Positions 17,516 to 26,951 are shown, counted from the first letter of the stretch. The stretch is DNA of 64,000 bases from Acidithiobacillus acidisediminis (GCF_023277115.1 NZ_JALQCS010000001.1:1296001-1360000), one strand, 5' to 3'. Made by a program: numbers and translations. The notes: a model not told the origin generated them from the sequence alone.

Positions 17516-19252
17516 TCAGAGGTCATATTCCTTGGGAAAGGCGATGCCCGGATTGCCCGTCATATTTTTGGTGAGCACGGGTAAATCGCGATGATCCACA
17601 CGCACGGTCTTCTTGGCCTTGAGCCAGCGGGCAAAGATATCCCATACCGGTGTACCCTCAACTTTCTGCATGGCTGCCCAACCAGCAACCTTGTATTTCT
17701 TGCTCGCGTGGACGAGTTTTCCGCCAACCCGCAGATCAGAGATGCGTTTGTCAATTGTTTCTGCGGGGTTAAAGGTATATTGGATGTTTCCTACCCGGAT
17801 CATGTCGCCACCCTGAATGTAGTAGGGATCCGGATTGAAGAGATTGTCGGCCACCTGCTCCATGACATTCTTCAGTTCCGCACCGGTGTACTCGGTCACG
17901 GTGACCTGTGGGTAGGTGATTGCCGTTTGGCCCATGACGTCTTCCATGGTGATGGTCTCGCCGGGAAGTTTGGTGTAGCCCCAGCGGAATCCTGGCGAGA
18001 ACGCTGCCTCACAATCCATTTCTTCACGCAACGCATTACAGATCAATTGATCGAAGGAGCCATTGAAATTGTCCCGCCGGTACAGCAGGCTCTCCGTAAC
18101 TGCCATTGGCTCGGCCAGTTTTTCTGCGTAGGGTGCACGAACTTTCTCGATATAATCGCTCATTTCCTTGTCGGCAGGAATCATGTTCGACAGGATGGGC
18201 AGATAATAAAAACGCCAGCCGCGCAGACGCCCCTTGGCGACGTCTAAATCAAAGCGGGCCATGAACTTACCGTTGGTGCTGGTATTGACGATGATGGTCT
18301 TGTTCACCATCACCGGCTTCGGGCCCATGATTTCGTGGGTATGTCCACCTAGAATGATGTCAATGCCATGCACCTGGGATGCCATTTTCTTGTCGACATC
18401 GGCACCATTGTGCGAGAGCACCACAACAACATCGGCATGATGCTTTTCTCGGCATTCATTCACCATTTTTTGCATATGTTCTGGATGAATGCCAAAGGCC
18501 CACTTGGGAGTGAAATAGGCCGGATTGGCAATCGGCGTAAAAGGGAAGGACTGGCCAATCACCGCGACCTTCACACCATTGATTTCACGGATGTCATAAG
18601 GGTCAAAGACCGGTTCATCCCAAGGAGTCGTGAAGACATTTTGCGAGAGAAATTTTGCCTTCAACTTGTGCTTGAGGAGATATTCCACCCGTTCCGCCCC
18701 GTAGGTGAATTCCCAGTGCCCAACAAAATAGTCTTCCTTAAGCAGATTCTGCGCTCCGACCATATCTTCCCCGCGGGTCCAGAGGCTGGTCGCCGAGCCT
18801 TGCCACGCATCGCCACCATCAAAGAGTAAGGTACGATCAGCGCCAACCTGCTCGCGGTAGCGCTTTACCAGCGTGGCAATATGGGCGTAGCCACCGATCT
18901 TGCCGTATTTGTGCGCCATGGTGTCGAAGTCCAGGCAGGACAGGGCGTAGCCCTCCGGCGTTCCCGCCTTGATTCCATAGTAGTCCAACTTGAAATTGCC
19001 TACTCGATGCGGCGTGACACCCCATTCATGTTGTTGCCGGGTGCCGATGTTGGTACCCGGTTCGCGCCACCAGACCGGCAGAAGCTGAGCGTGGGTGTCG
19101 GTGATGTGCAATAGGGTAACGTTGCCATATTTGGGGATGTCGTAGGGGTCTTTACCATCCCCCCAGCTGGAGGCGAGGGCTGTCGGTGCCAGAAATCCGC
19201 TGGCACCGGCGATACCCATGATGGACATGAAATCTCTGCGGCTAAGGTTCAT
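17516..19252 (-). CDS. soxB: SoxB, S-sulfosulfanyl-L-cysteine sulfohydrolase
   Basis: SoxB hydrolyses the sulfonate from sulfur-loaded SoxY and releases sulfate. The 578-residue product begins with a Tat signal (SRRDFMSIMG) followed by a hydrophobic stretch, so it is exported folded with its two manganese ions. Metal-site motifs of the 5'-nucleotidase family are clear: D52-x-H54 in HITDTHAQL, LFDGGDAWQGSA, SHNGADVD and GGHTHEIMG. AGGAG lies 9 bases before the ATG. It is the largest gene of the Sox unit; its partner soxYZ is not within the window. Confidence 0.95.
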   Translation of the reverse strand: MNLSRRDFMSIMGIAGASGFLAPTALASSWGDGKDPYDIPKYGNVTLLHITDTHAQLLPVWWREPGTNIGTRQQHEWGVTPHRVGNFKLDYYGIKAGTPEGYALSCLDFDTMAHKYGKIGGYAHIATLVKRYREQVGADRTLLFDGGDAWQGSATSLWTRGEDMVGAQNLLKEDYFVGHWEFTYGAERVEYLLKHKLKAKFLSQNVFTTPWDEPVFDPYDIREINGVKVAVIGQSFPFTPIANPAYFTPKWAFGIHPEHMQKMVNECREKHHADVVVVLSHNGADVDKKMASQVHGIDIILGGHTHEIMGPKPVMVNKTIIVNTSTNGKFMARFDLDVAKGRLRGWRFYYLPILSNMIPADKEMSDYIEKVRAPYAEKLAEPMAVTESLLYRRDNFNGSFDQLICNALREEMDCEAAFSPGFRWGYTKLPGETITMEDVMGQTAITYPQVTVTEYTGAELKNVMEQVADNLFNPDPYYIQGGDMIRVGNIQYTFNPAETIDKRISDLRVGGKLVHASKKYKVAGWAAMQKVEGTPVWDIFARWLKAKKTVRVDHRDLPVLTKNMTGNPGIAFPKEYDL

Positions 19253-19283
19253 TAATGGAGACTCCTCTTCATGATTTGATAAA

Positions 19284-19305
19284 CTCGCCTGTCTGAGGCG
19301 GCGAG
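19284..19305 (-). terminator. Hairpin in the DUF302-soxB gap, possible attenuator
   Basis: CTCGCC (19284-19289) pairs with GGCGAG (19300-19305); on the minus strand the stem is followed by TTTATC. It is short and the T run is poor, so it may reduce or process rather than stop transcription from the upstream DUF302 gene into soxB. Confidence 0.35.
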
Positions 19306-19324
19306 GGAAGGTTCTCAGCCCAAA

Positions 19325-19843
19325 TTACGTTGCTGGTGCAACCCAATCCGGAATTTTGTGTAGCACCCGAGACATGGGAATTTGTTGCAAGGCCTTGATG
19401 ACTCCCTGGTCAACACTGGTCGTGACCTTTTTGTTGGCAGCAGAATTGCCGGCGTAGGCGATTCGTTCACCATAGACGATATAGCTGCTCTGTCCGCGTC
19501 CAAATACCGTCAGATTCAAGGGGCAGGCGGCTGCACTGGGCCAGTAGGTGTTGAGTAATTTGCTGAAGTCATAAGGGTTACAAAAGACCAACGCACGGAC
19601 ATCGGTGAAATGCACCGCATCAAAATCCGGTATTTTTAACGTTTTTTGTTGCGCCCGGACGAGCTTGAGAATGTTGAGCTTGAGGACGATCTTATAACCG
19701 GCAGCATGAAGGTTGCTGTTGATCTCCGACATGGTGCTTTGGACGGGTAGGTCCACCTTCTCGACGTAGAGGGGAGCGGCATAGGCCTGGACCGCCGCAA
19801 AGACAGTGCACAGTGCGGGAAGAAGGATGGGGATTTTCTTCAT
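19325..19843 (-). CDS. Exported DUF302-family protein preceding soxB
   Basis: The 172-residue product has a signal peptide (ends near AYA, residue 22). The mature part resembles the DUF302 fold: an N-terminal MSEINSNLHAAGYKIVLK strand-helix, and FTDVRALVFCNPYDFSKLL, where family members have a VLVFGNP-like strand. Two cysteines (FCNPY and ACPLN) could form a disulfide. Function of the family is unknown. It is the first gene after the sigma-54-like promoter at 19866-19890 and therefore leads the soxB operon, which suggests a periplasmic role linked to sulfur oxidation. Confidence 0.65.
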   Translation of the reverse strand: MKKIPILLPALCTVFAAVQAYAAPLYVEKVDLPVQSTMSEINSNLHAAGYKIVLKLNILKLVRAQQKTLKIPDFDAVHFTDVRALVFCNPYDFSKLLNTYWPSAAACPLNLTVFGRGQSSYIVYGERIAYAGNSAANKKVTTSVDQGVIKALQQIPMSRVLHKIPDWVAPAT

Positions 19844-19865
19844 AATGACTCCAAACGGGCTAACG

Positions 19866-19890
19866 CAAAGTCTGTAGCAATATGTATGCC
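19866..19890 (-). promoter_or_regulatory. Sigma-54-type -24/-12 promoter of the DUF302-soxB operon
   Basis: Read on the minus strand the element is GGCATACATATTGCT: GG (19890-19889), ten bases, GC (19878-19877), matching the sigma-54 pattern TGGCAC-N5-TTGCW except for a few positions. It is 22 of 25 identical to the element before hip at 20424-20448. Transcription would start near 19865, leaving a 22-base leader with GGAG before the ATG at 19843. Sigma-54 control of sox genes by a two-component system (TspS-TspR) has been reported in Acidithiobacillus caldus. Confidence 0.62.
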
Positions 19891-20061
19891 GTAAAGAGTT
19901 AGGTGTGAACGAACCTTCTCTGCGCGGTGGTAACCTGCAGAAAAATTAGAAAGACAGGGTTGGCAAGCAGAAAAGTCCGAAGAAGGGGGGTGCTGGAGAA
20001 GACGGAGTTTTCGGGTAGGGGATGGGCAAAATGGAACAGTAGGGACCAGCGGGGGGAACAA

Positions 20062-20084
20062 TTGGGCCGCAGTTTGCGGCCCAA
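20062..20084 (-). terminator. Probable terminator after hip
   Basis: A perfect 10-bp stem TTGGGCCGCA / TGCGGCCCAA with a 3-base loop begins 6 bases past the HiPIP stop. On the minus strand it is followed by TTGTT and then C-rich sequence, so the U tract is weak. The remaining sequence from 19891 to 20061 has no gene; it would contain any activator site for the downstream sigma-54-type promoter. Confidence 0.65.
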
Positions 20085-20089
20085 CGGGT

Positions 20090-20380
20090 TCAGGCTTTGG
20101 GGACGTAGATGTCGCACCAGCCCTTGGGATCGATCTTGCCAGCAACGGCCTTGCACGCACCGTCGGCGGTGGGTGTTGGGCCAGGGAGGAAGAGTTTGCA
20201 GTTACTACACATTTCCGAACCCTTGGGCTTAGCGCGGTAGTTGACGGCGCTTTTGGCCATTTTGTCTGCCGCTTCCGCCGGACTGGTAAACACCAGAGGG
20301 GCGACACTTGCAGCACCAATGAAGAGTGCGCTCTTGCGCAGCCAGTCGCGGCGATTCATCTTTGGGGTTTCCGTACTCAT
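20090..20380 (-). CDS. hip: High-potential iron-sulfur protein
   Basis: A 96-residue HiPIP precursor. A Tat signal (NRRDWLRKSALF, twin Arg at 10-11) targets it to the periplasm with its cluster assembled. The four cluster ligands are C58, C61, C76 and C89 in MCSNCKLF, DGACKAV and KGWCDIYV, the expected CxxC...C...GWC spacing. HiPIPs carry electrons between periplasmic donors and terminal oxidases. Its leader has the same -24/-12 element as the Sox operon, which links it to sulfur oxidation rather than to nadC upstream. AGGAG precedes the ATG. Confidence 0.9.
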   Translation of the reverse strand: MSTETPKMNRRDWLRKSALFIGAASVAPLVFTSPAEAADKMAKSAVNYRAKPKGSEMCSNCKLFLPGPTPTADGACKAVAGKIDPKGWCDIYVPKA

Positions 20381-20423
20381 ACGTATCTCCTGTTGTGGGT
20401 GAACAAGGCAATCCGACTATACC

Positions 20424-20448
20424 CAAAGTCGGTAGCAATTTGTATACC
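20424..20448 (-). promoter_or_regulatory. Sigma-54-type -24/-12 promoter of hip
   Basis: On the minus strand the core is GGTATACAAATTGCT, with GG (20448-20447) and GC (20436-20435) separated by ten bases. The whole 25-base stretch differs from the copy before DUF302-soxB at only three positions, and the conserved part continues past the -12 as GACTTTG. Transcription would start near 20423, 43 bases before the hip ATG. An alternative -10-like TATAGT occurs just downstream but without a matching -35. Confidence 0.58.
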
Positions 20449-20454
20449 TTGCTG

Positions 20455-21282
20455 TCAGAGATAGCGGAGCGACAGATCCAAGCTTTGGACGTTGCGGGTG
20501 ATGCTGCCCACCGAAAGATAATCGACCCCAGTCGCCGCGACGCTGGCCACTGTCGCCAGCGAGATATTCCCCGATGCCTCGAGGGGAATGCGCCCGGCGA
20601 CCCATTGCACCGCCTCACGCAAGGTGGCCAGGGAAAAATTGTCGAGAAGCACCATATCCGCGCCAGCGCTCACGGCTTCTTCCAGTTGCTCCAGGGTTTC
20701 CACTTCGACTTCGATACGCGTAAGCACCGGCGCCAGGGTTCGTGCTCGGGTAATCGCAGCGCGGATCCCGCCAATGGCGGCAATATGATTTTCCTTGATC
20801 AGAATACCATCGAAAAGGCCGAGACGATGGTTGTTCCCGCCCCCGACGCGAACCGCGTATTTTTGCGCCAAGCGCAGACCAGGCAAGGTTTTCCGGGTAT
20901 CCAGGAGGCGCGTTGTACTGCCCTGCATGGCTTCCACGAAGGCCTGGGTCTGGGTTGCTGTCGCAGAGAGTAACTGCAGGAAATTCAATGCGCTGCGCTC
21001 GCCACTGAGAAGCGCTGCGGCGGGGCCATGGAGGCTGCACAATTCTTGATTGGCGGAGATTCGTTCACCCTCTCCGATACGCCAGTGGATCTGCAGCCCG
21101 CTGCAGAGCTGTGCAAAGACCGCCTCGGCATAGGGCTGTCCGCAGAGGATTCCGTTGTCGCGGCTGATGATCCGCGCTTGGAGTTCTCGGCCCGGATCGA
21201 TGAGCGCAGCACTCAGATCGCCACTGCCCAGGTCCTCGCTCAGGGCCCGCGCAACCGTCGCATCGAGATCAGCAGGGAGCAT
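20455..21282 (-). CDS. nadC: Nicotinate-nucleotide pyrophosphorylase (carboxylating)
   Basis: Converts quinolinate and phosphoribosyl pyrophosphate to nicotinate mononucleotide in NAD synthesis. The 275-residue product shows SEDLGSGDLSA, ERSALNFLQLLSATAT, the DTRKTLPGLR motif that binds substrate phosphates, VGGGNNHRLGLFDGILIK and EASGNISL, all diagnostic. The ATG at 21282 has AAGGA upstream and overlaps the nhaA end by 14 bases. It is the last gene of the valS-nhaA-nadC run; hip follows with its own promoter. Confidence 0.95.
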   Translation of the reverse strand: MLPADLDATVARALSEDLGSGDLSAALIDPGRELQARIISRDNGILCGQPYAEAVFAQLCSGLQIHWRIGEGERISANQELCSLHGPAAALLSGERSALNFLQLLSATATQTQAFVEAMQGSTTRLLDTRKTLPGLRLAQKYAVRVGGGNNHRLGLFDGILIKENHIAAIGGIRAAITRARTLAPVLTRIEVEVETLEQLEEAVSAGADMVLLDNFSLATLREAVQWVAGRIPLEASGNISLATVASVAATGVDYLSVGSITRNVQSLDLSLRYL

Positions 21283-22648
21283 GTTCTTTCCTTTCACTTG
21301 CGATCCATAGCCAGACAAGACCGATGATACCAGCCAGCAGCGAGGCAAGCAGAATGCCGACCTTGGCCTCTTCCCGCAGTGCCGCTTGGGTAAACGCCAG
21401 TTGGCTGATGAACAACGACATGGTAAAGCCGATGCCGCCCAGCCAGGCGGCGCCGAGTAGATGACGCCATGCTACCCCGTGCGGAAGCTGGGCGATGCGC
21501 AGCCGAATGGCCAGCCAACTACTGAGGCTGATGCCAAGGAATTTGCCGATGACCAGGCCCAGGCTGATGCCCAGCGTCACCGAACTCCAGAGCATATCCC
21601 CGCTGAGCGCGGAAAAATCGACGCCGGCGTTGGCGAGGGCGAACAGAGGTAACACGCCAAACGTAACCCACGGGCTGATGGTTTCTTCCAGTCTTTGCTG
21701 CGGTGCGATCATTTCCCGGCTGTGGCGACGCAGTTCGTTGGCCAGATGTAGGAGTTTGGGATTGACCATGGGATCAAAGGATTTCTCCTCCTGTAACAGG
21801 CTGGCCAGGTCTTCTCCTTGCTCCCGTAACGTGGCGCGTAATTGTTCTGGACTGACACAGCCACGAGCGGGGAGGGTGAGGGCCAGCAAAATCCCAGCGA
21901 CCGCCGCGTGGACGCCAGAAACCAGCAGGAAGTACCACAGGACTGCGCCGAGCAAAAGGTAGGGGAGAGGACGACGAATCCCACTTTGGTTGAGCAAGAG
22001 GAGGGAAAGGAATACGACCCCCGCCATGGCGAGCGCCCACCAATCCAGATGCGCGGTATAAAATACGGCAATGACCAGCACTGCGCCGAGATCATCGGCA
22101 ATGGCCAGGGCGGTGAGGAAGATGATCAGATTGCGCGGTATGCGCCACGCCAGAAGCACCAGGATGCCGATGGCGAAGGCGATGTCCGTGGCCATGGGTA
22201 TGCCCCATCCCGCATGCCCACTGCCATGGAAATTCAAGGCGGAATAGAGGAGTGCCGGCGCGAGCATCCCACCTGCAGCGGCGACGATGGGCAGTATCGC
22301 ATCGCGCAGCTGCGCCAGTTCGCCGACCAACAGTTCGCGCTTGAGCTCCAGGCCGACGACGAAGAAAAAGATCGCCATAAAGGCATCGTTGACCCATTCC
22401 TGTAGGTCGTGATCCAGGCGCCAGGCACCGAGTTGCACAACAAAATGCTGGTGCCAGAAATGCTGGTATGCACCCTGGAGAGCCGAGTTGCTGAGGATCA
22501 GGGTCAGGATGGTGACGCCAATGAGCACCATTCCCCCCGCCGTCGCCCGGCGCAGAAATTGCTCGAAGGGGGTCAGGAGTTTGCCGAAGAGAATTTCCAG
22601 AGGATAAGGACGATCCTGAGGAAAAGGTGTTCTGCGCTGCGCACCCAT
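21269..22648 (-). CDS. nhaA: Na+/H+ antiporter NhaA
   Basis: A 459-residue NhaA with about twelve membrane helices. The essential paired aspartates are seen in ALAIADDLGAVLVIA, and VNDAFMAIFFFVVGLELKRE, GIPMATDIAFAIG and GIGFTMSLFIS are family hallmarks. It exchanges Na+ or Li+ for protons across the inner membrane. The protein is longer than E. coli NhaA (388) because of a 30-residue N-terminal tail and a longer hydrophilic loop around residues 280-320. It lies 15 bases after valS and overlaps nadC. Confidence 0.93.
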   Translation of the reverse strand: MGAQRRTPFPQDRPYPLEILFGKLLTPFEQFLRRATAGGMVLIGVTILTLILSNSALQGAYQHFWHQHFVVQLGAWRLDHDLQEWVNDAFMAIFFFVVGLELKRELLVGELAQLRDAILPIVAAAGGMLAPALLYSALNFHGSGHAGWGIPMATDIAFAIGILVLLAWRIPRNLIIFLTALAIADDLGAVLVIAVFYTAHLDWWALAMAGVVFLSLLLLNQSGIRRPLPYLLLGAVLWYFLLVSGVHAAVAGILLALTLPARGCVSPEQLRATLREQGEDLASLLQEEKSFDPMVNPKLLHLANELRRHSREMIAPQQRLEETISPWVTFGVLPLFALANAGVDFSALSGDMLWSSVTLGISLGLVIGKFLGISLSSWLAIRLRIAQLPHGVAWRHLLGAAWLGGIGFTMSLFISQLAFTQAALREEAKVGILLASLLAGIIGLVWLWIASERKEHAPC

Positions 22649-22663
22649 GTTCGGCCTGCTGCC

Positions 22664-25483
22664 TCAGGCGATCTCGGCCAGGCGTGTGCGCTGCTTGGCC
22701 AGTTCTTCCAACGCAGAGCGCAATTCCTCGACCCTTGCCTCCTCGCGGGCTACCACCTCTGCGGGCGCCCGCTCGCGGAAGCTGGCTTGGCCGAGACGCG
22801 CCGTAACCTTTTCCTGTTCTGCCCGCAGGCGGGCCTCTTCCTTGGCGAGGCGTTGGCGCTCCGCCTCGACATCAATCAGGCCCGCCAGGGGCACGAGGAT
22901 CTGCAGATCCCCCAGTAATTGCAGAGCCGCCGGCGGTGCATCCTGCTCCGGCGCCAACCAGGTCGGCTCGTCACAACGGGCCAACTGTTGCAGCCAGGGA
23001 AGCAGGTGAGACAGACGCTCCCGGTCGGCACGGCTGCCTCCCTGTAAAAGCACCGGGAGCGTGCGGTTGGGCGCGATGTCCATCTCACCGCGGATGGACC
23101 GCAGGGCACCGACAAAACCCATCAGCCAGGCCAGATCTGCATCCGCCTCTGCGTCGCAACGGCTGGGGTCGGCAATGGGGTAGGGCGCCAGGGCGATGCT
23201 GTCCCCGGCCTTGCCCAAGCGCGGCGCTACACGCTGCCACAGGGTTTCGCTGAGGAAGGGCAGGAAGGGGTGCGCCAGTCGCAAAGCCGCCTCGAGGACA
23301 GCCAACAGGGTATGGCGGCTGCCGCGAATTTCCACCGCAGAAAAGCCCGAGTCCGGACGCAGTACCGTCTTGCTGAGTTCGATATACCAGTCGCAGTAAT
23401 CGTCCCAGAAGAAGTGGTAGATCGCCTGCGCGGCATCGGCAAAGCGGTATTGGTCGATGGCCTCGTTAACGTTCGCCTCTGCCTCCTGCAAACGGCCAAT
23501 GATCCAACGCTCGGGAGGCAGGAGCTGCCGTTCTCCGCTCAGCTCGGCATCGTCGGGCACCTGCATCAGGGCAAAGCGGGTGGCATTCCAGATCTTGTTG
23601 CAGAAATTGCGGTTGCCCTCCACGCGCTTGAGGTCAAAGCGCAGGTCGCGGCCCTGGGTGGCGACGCTGGCGAAGCTGAAGCGCAGGGCATCGGTGCCGT
23701 AGGCGGGGATGCCGGTGGGAAAGTCCTTGCGCGTTGCCTTGGCGATCTTTTCCGCCATCTGCGGCTGCATCAGCCCCTGGGTACGCTTGCTGACCAAGGC
23801 TTCCGCCTCAATGCCGTCGATCAGATCGATCGGGTCGAGGACATTGCCCTTGGACTTGCTCATTTTCTGCCCTTCCCCATCGAGGATGAGGCCATGTACG
23901 TAGACCTCGCGAAAGGGGACCTCACCGGTGAAGTGCAGGCCCATCATGATCATCCGGGCTACCCAGAAGAAGATGATGTCGAAGCCGGTGACCAGTACGG
24001 AGGTCGGGTAGAACGTCTGCAATTCAGGGGTTTCGTCCGGCCATCCAAGGGTAGTGAAGGGCCACAATGCGGAGCTGAACCAAGTGTCGAGGACGTCGGG
24101 ATCACGCTCAAGGGAGACCGGCATGCCATAGTGGGCCGCCGCTGCCCGATGTGCCTCTTCGTCGCTGCGGGCAACGAAGATTTTGCCATCCGGGCCGTAC
24201 CAGGCCGGAATCTGATGTCCCCACCAAAGCTGGCGTGAGATACACCAGTCCTCGATGCGTTCCATCCAGTCGTAATAGGTGCGTGTCCAGTTCTCAGGCA
24301 AGAAGCGGATCTTGCCCGCGCGCACGACCTGGGTTGCCTTCTCTGCCAAGGGCGCGACGCGAACGTACCACTGATCCGTCAGATAGGGTTCGATTACCGC
24401 TTGGGAGCGATCGCCACGGGGAATCATGAGACGATGATCCTCCGTGCGCACCAGGCTACCCTGCGCCTCCAGCAGCGCGATAAGCCGCTTGCGTGCGGCG
24501 TAGCGGTCCAGACCGCGCAGCTCGGCGGGGATTTGCGTGTCATTGATTGCCCCGCTTACCACCTCGATATCGTCCCGAATATGCGCATCGGGGGTAAAAA
24601 TGTTGAGCAGAGGCAGATGGTGGCGTTGCCCTACCTGATAATCGTTGAAATCGTGGGCCGGGGTGATCTTGACGCAGCCGGAGCCGAAATCCTTCTCCAC
24701 ATAGTCATCGGCGATGATGGGAATTTCCCGTCCGGTGAGAGGCAGACGCAAGGTTTTGCCGATCAGGCCTTGATAGCGTTCATCTTCTGGATGCACCGCT
24801 ACCGCCACGTCACCGAGCAGGGTTTCTGGCCGAGTGGTGGCGACCACCAGACTGCTGGAGCCATCGCTCAGCGCGTAGCGGATGTGCCAAAGATGCCCGG
24901 CCTCCTCAGTGCTCAACACTTCGAGATCGGAGACCGCCGTTTGCAGGACGGGGTCCCAGTTGACCAGGCGTTTGCCACGATAGATCAAGCCATCCTCATG
25001 CAGGCGCACAAAGACTTCCGTTACCGCGTGGGAGAGCCCTTCATCCAGCGTAAACCGTTCCCGCGACCAGTCGCAGGAGGCGCCGAGGCGCCGCATCTGC
25101 TGGCTGATCTTGCCCCCGGACTCCTCCTTCCACTGCCAGACCTTGGTCAGGAAGGAGCTGCGTCCCAGTTCGTGCCGCTTCTGTCCTTCTGCCTCCAGGC
25201 GGCGCTCCACCAACATCTGGGTGGCAATCCCGGCGTGGTCCGTGCCGGGTTGCCACAAGGTCCTCTTACCCTGCATCCGGGCGCGCCGGATGAGGATATC
25301 CATGAGGGTATCCTGAAAGGCATGTCCCATGTGCAAGGTGCCGGTGACGTTGGGGGGAGGCAACATGATGCAGTAGGGGGCGCCGTCGCCGCGGGGAGGA
25401 AAGATGCTGAGTTCTTCCCAGCGTTGGTAACAGGCAGTTTCTATATCGGCCGGCGCGTAGGGGCGGTCGAGAGAGTCAGACAT
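22664..25483 (-). CDS. valS: Valyl-tRNA synthetase
   Basis: A class I synthetase of 939 residues. The ATP-site motifs are [15 protein letters not shown] (HIGH box as HMGH) and [12 protein letters not shown]. An editing domain lies between (about residues 200-350, with [20 protein letters not shown]), and the C-terminus ends in the ValS coiled coil ([20 protein letters not shown]). The ATG at 25483 is chosen over a longer in-frame start because AAGGAAG precedes it and the upstream gene ends 11 bases before it. Confidence 0.96.
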   Translation of the reverse strand: MSDSLDRPYAPADIETACYQRWEELSIFPPRGDGAPYCIMLPPPNVTGTLHMGHAFQDTLMDILIRRARMQGKRTLWQPGTDHAGIATQMLVERRLEAEGQKRHELGRSSFLTKVWQWKEESGGKISQQMRRLGASCDWSRERFTLDEGLSHAVTEVFVRLHEDGLIYRGKRLVNWDPVLQTAVSDLEVLSTEEAGHLWHIRYALSDGSSSLVVATTRPETLLGDVAVAVHPEDERYQGLIGKTLRLPLTGREIPIIADDYVEKDFGSGCVKITPAHDFNDYQVGQRHHLPLLNIFTPDAHIRDDIEVVSGAINDTQIPAELRGLDRYAARKRLIALLEAQGSLVRTEDHRLMIPRGDRSQAVIEPYLTDQWYVRVAPLAEKATQVVRAGKIRFLPENWTRTYYDWMERIEDWCISRQLWWGHQIPAWYGPDGKIFVARSDEEAHRAAAAHYGMPVSLERDPDVLDTWFSSALWPFTTLGWPDETPELQTFYPTSVLVTGFDIIFFWVARMIMMGLHFTGEVPFREVYVHGLILDGEGQKMSKSKGNVLDPIDLIDGIEAEALVSKRTQGLMQPQMAEKIAKATRKDFPTGIPAYGTDALRFSFASVATQGRDLRFDLKRVEGNRNFCNKIWNATRFALMQVPDDAELSGERQLLPPERWIIGRLQEAEANVNEAIDQYRFADAAQAIYHFFWDDYCDWYIELSKTVLRPDSGFSAVEIRGSRHTLLAVLEAALRLAHPFLPFLSETLWQRVAPRLGKAGDSIALAPYPIADPSRCDAEADADLAWLMGFVGALRSIRGEMDIAPNRTLPVLLQGGSRADRERLSHLLPWLQQLARCDEPTWLAPEQDAPPAALQLLGDLQILVPLAGLIDVEAERQRLAKEEARLRAEQEKVTARLGQASFRERAPAEVVAREEARVEELRSALEELAKQRTRLAEIA

Positions 25484-25493
25484 CGGGGCTTCC

Positions 25494-26495
25494 TTACGGG
25501 GCGGTCGAGGGAGGAGCATCCCCCGGGAGATTACTGGTCAGCGCTTCGTCCAGCCCTTCATGGAGAACGCGCGCAAGGATTTCCGGTACCGCCATCTGGA
25601 TTTCGCGCGCTACCGTCTCGCGTAGGCGAATACCTTCCAGGGCCAGGCTGCGCATGATCGCCAAGCTTACCTGCTCTTTCCAGGCCTTTTGCAGATGCTG
25701 GGTAATTTTCTCTTCCAGTTCGATGATGATTCGACGTTCGACCTCTTGAAACAGCAGGGTCTCGAATTCGCGCAGGAACTCGCCATCGAGCAGCGATGGC
25801 GTGGCGCTGGGTGCGCCACTCGCCGGGGTTGCAGTTGCTTGTCTGGCCTCTGGCTGCGGGTTGTCCTTCGGCCTGGGCTCTGTCTCGGGCACGTCCTGAG
25901 TGACGGCCGGCGTTTCTGCGTGAGCTGCAGGATATTGTGTCGTTTCCTGATCAGCCGCCAGGGATGAAATCGGCGCGTGGGATTCGACCGCCGCCGCCTC
26001 GTCATGAGCCATATTTTCTGGCGCAGATGGAGCAAGGGGAGGCTCTGGCCGTTGGTCATCGGCCTGCTCTTCCTTTTCCTCTTCGGCGGGATAGTGAAAG
26101 GAGATCTTGCGGATTTTCTCCAAGGCCTTCGCCAATTCCGTCTCTTCCATGCTTTTCTCTGCTTCCAACTCCTCTACGCCAGAGACCGTGGCGGAAGCAA
26201 CGGGAATCACTGCGGGGTTTGGGTCTGAATCAGCTGGGAGCGGAGGCAGATCCTCAACTTTTGTCATGCTGCCAGTGAACACCATGTCAGAAGTGATTGC
26301 GGGCACGGGATCGGGCGGGGAAGGAGGGAACTCCTCTTCCTTTGCCGTCGCTTCCTCCTCTCTAACTTTTGTTGAGCGTCGCCACAAGGGTGGGGGTAAA
26401 CCCTCGCGTACCAGATCTTGCAGGAGGAGAGGCTCCACCCCGTCGGGGATCTCCTGCTCATCCAATATGGGCTCACGGCGATCTTGCGCGGTCAT
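25494..26495 (-). CDS. Acidic, proline-rich protein with C-terminal helical domain, unknown function
   Basis: Not recognised. Of 333 residues, about the first 225 are low in complexity, dominated by Glu, Pro, Ala and Ser (for example [19 protein letters not shown]), and probably unfolded. The last 105 residues are strongly helical and amphipathic ([22 protein letters not shown], shown in part: [19 protein letters not shown]), suggesting oligomerisation or a binding domain. No signal peptide. It lies between holC and valS in one operon, with GAGGA before the ATG. A scaffold or partner-recruiting role would fit the build but nothing shows it. Confidence 0.65.
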   Translation of the reverse strand: MTAQDRREPILDEQEIPDGVEPLLLQDLVREGLPPPLWRRSTKVREEEATAKEEEFPPSPPDPVPAITSDMVFTGSMTKVEDLPPLPADSDPNPAVIPVASATVSGVEELEAEKSMEETELAKALEKIRKISFHYPAEEEKEEQADDQRPEPPLAPSAPENMAHDEAAAVESHAPISSLAADQETTQYPAAHAETPAVTQDVPETEPRPKDNPQPEARQATATPASGAPSATPSLLDGEFLREFETLLFQEVERRIIIELEEKITQHLQKAWKEQVSLAIMRSLALEGIRLRETVAREIQMAVPEILARVLHEGLDEALTSNLPGDAPPSTAP

Positions 26496-26507
26496 GGAGA
26501 TTTTTCC

Positions 26508-26942
26508 TCAAGCTTCCAAAGGGAACATCTGGATACTGTAACCCGCTTGCTTACACTGGCGGTAGCGTTTCCGCGCCGCTTCGCGATCTGCCTCGGCCGC
26601 GGGAATAAAGTCGATGAGACGCTCTACCGTATCCGCTATTGCGGGGAGTTCTCCAGGCCATTCCAGCAGGACCAGGGCGCGGGCCTCCGGGCGCCGCTGC
26701 TGTGGATCGGAGAACAGATAGACGGGCTCCTGAATCGTGCTGCCGTGGGGGAGAAAGGCCCCAGCATGGAAGGTCCAGAGCAGGTCATCATAGTTCTTCT
26801 GCAGCTCGGGGCTAGCGGCGAGGACGTCGACACGGCCCAGGACCTGCCACGCCTTGGCAATGACCCGACAAATCGCGCGCCGACTCTCCACCACGGACAG
26901 GGGCAGGGCAGGAAGCTGATAAAAGTTGACCGTCCCCGACAT
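26508..26942 (-). CDS. holC: DNA polymerase III chi subunit
   Basis: The 144-residue product matches HolC in length and in its conserved elements: a first strand VNFYQLP, then DDLLWTFHAGAFLPHG and EPVYLFSDP. Chi links the clamp loader to single-strand binding protein in the cytoplasm. It follows pepA by 9 bases, the arrangement common in Proteobacteria (pepA-holC-valS); here an extra gene separates holC and valS. Confidence 0.85.
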   Translation of the reverse strand: MSGTVNFYQLPALPLSVVESRRAICRVIAKAWQVLGRVDVLAASPELQKNYDDLLWTFHAGAFLPHGSTIQEPVYLFSDPQQRRPEARALVLLEWPGELPAIADTVERLIDFIPAAEADREAARKRYRQCKQAGYSIQMFPLEA

Positions 26943-26951
26943 GATGTCGGC

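Noticed and set aside
20452-20475. CTGTC...GACAG as enhancer for the sigma-54-type promoter of hip
   Set aside because: Found only at this copy, inside the nadC end, and not before the second promoter.
24401-25657. Open frame of 418 codons on the plus strand opposite valS
   Set aside because: Lies entirely antisense to valS and its neighbour, whose frames show all valyl-tRNA synthetase motifs; the plus-strand translation has no recognisable domain and is a GC-rich antisense artefact.
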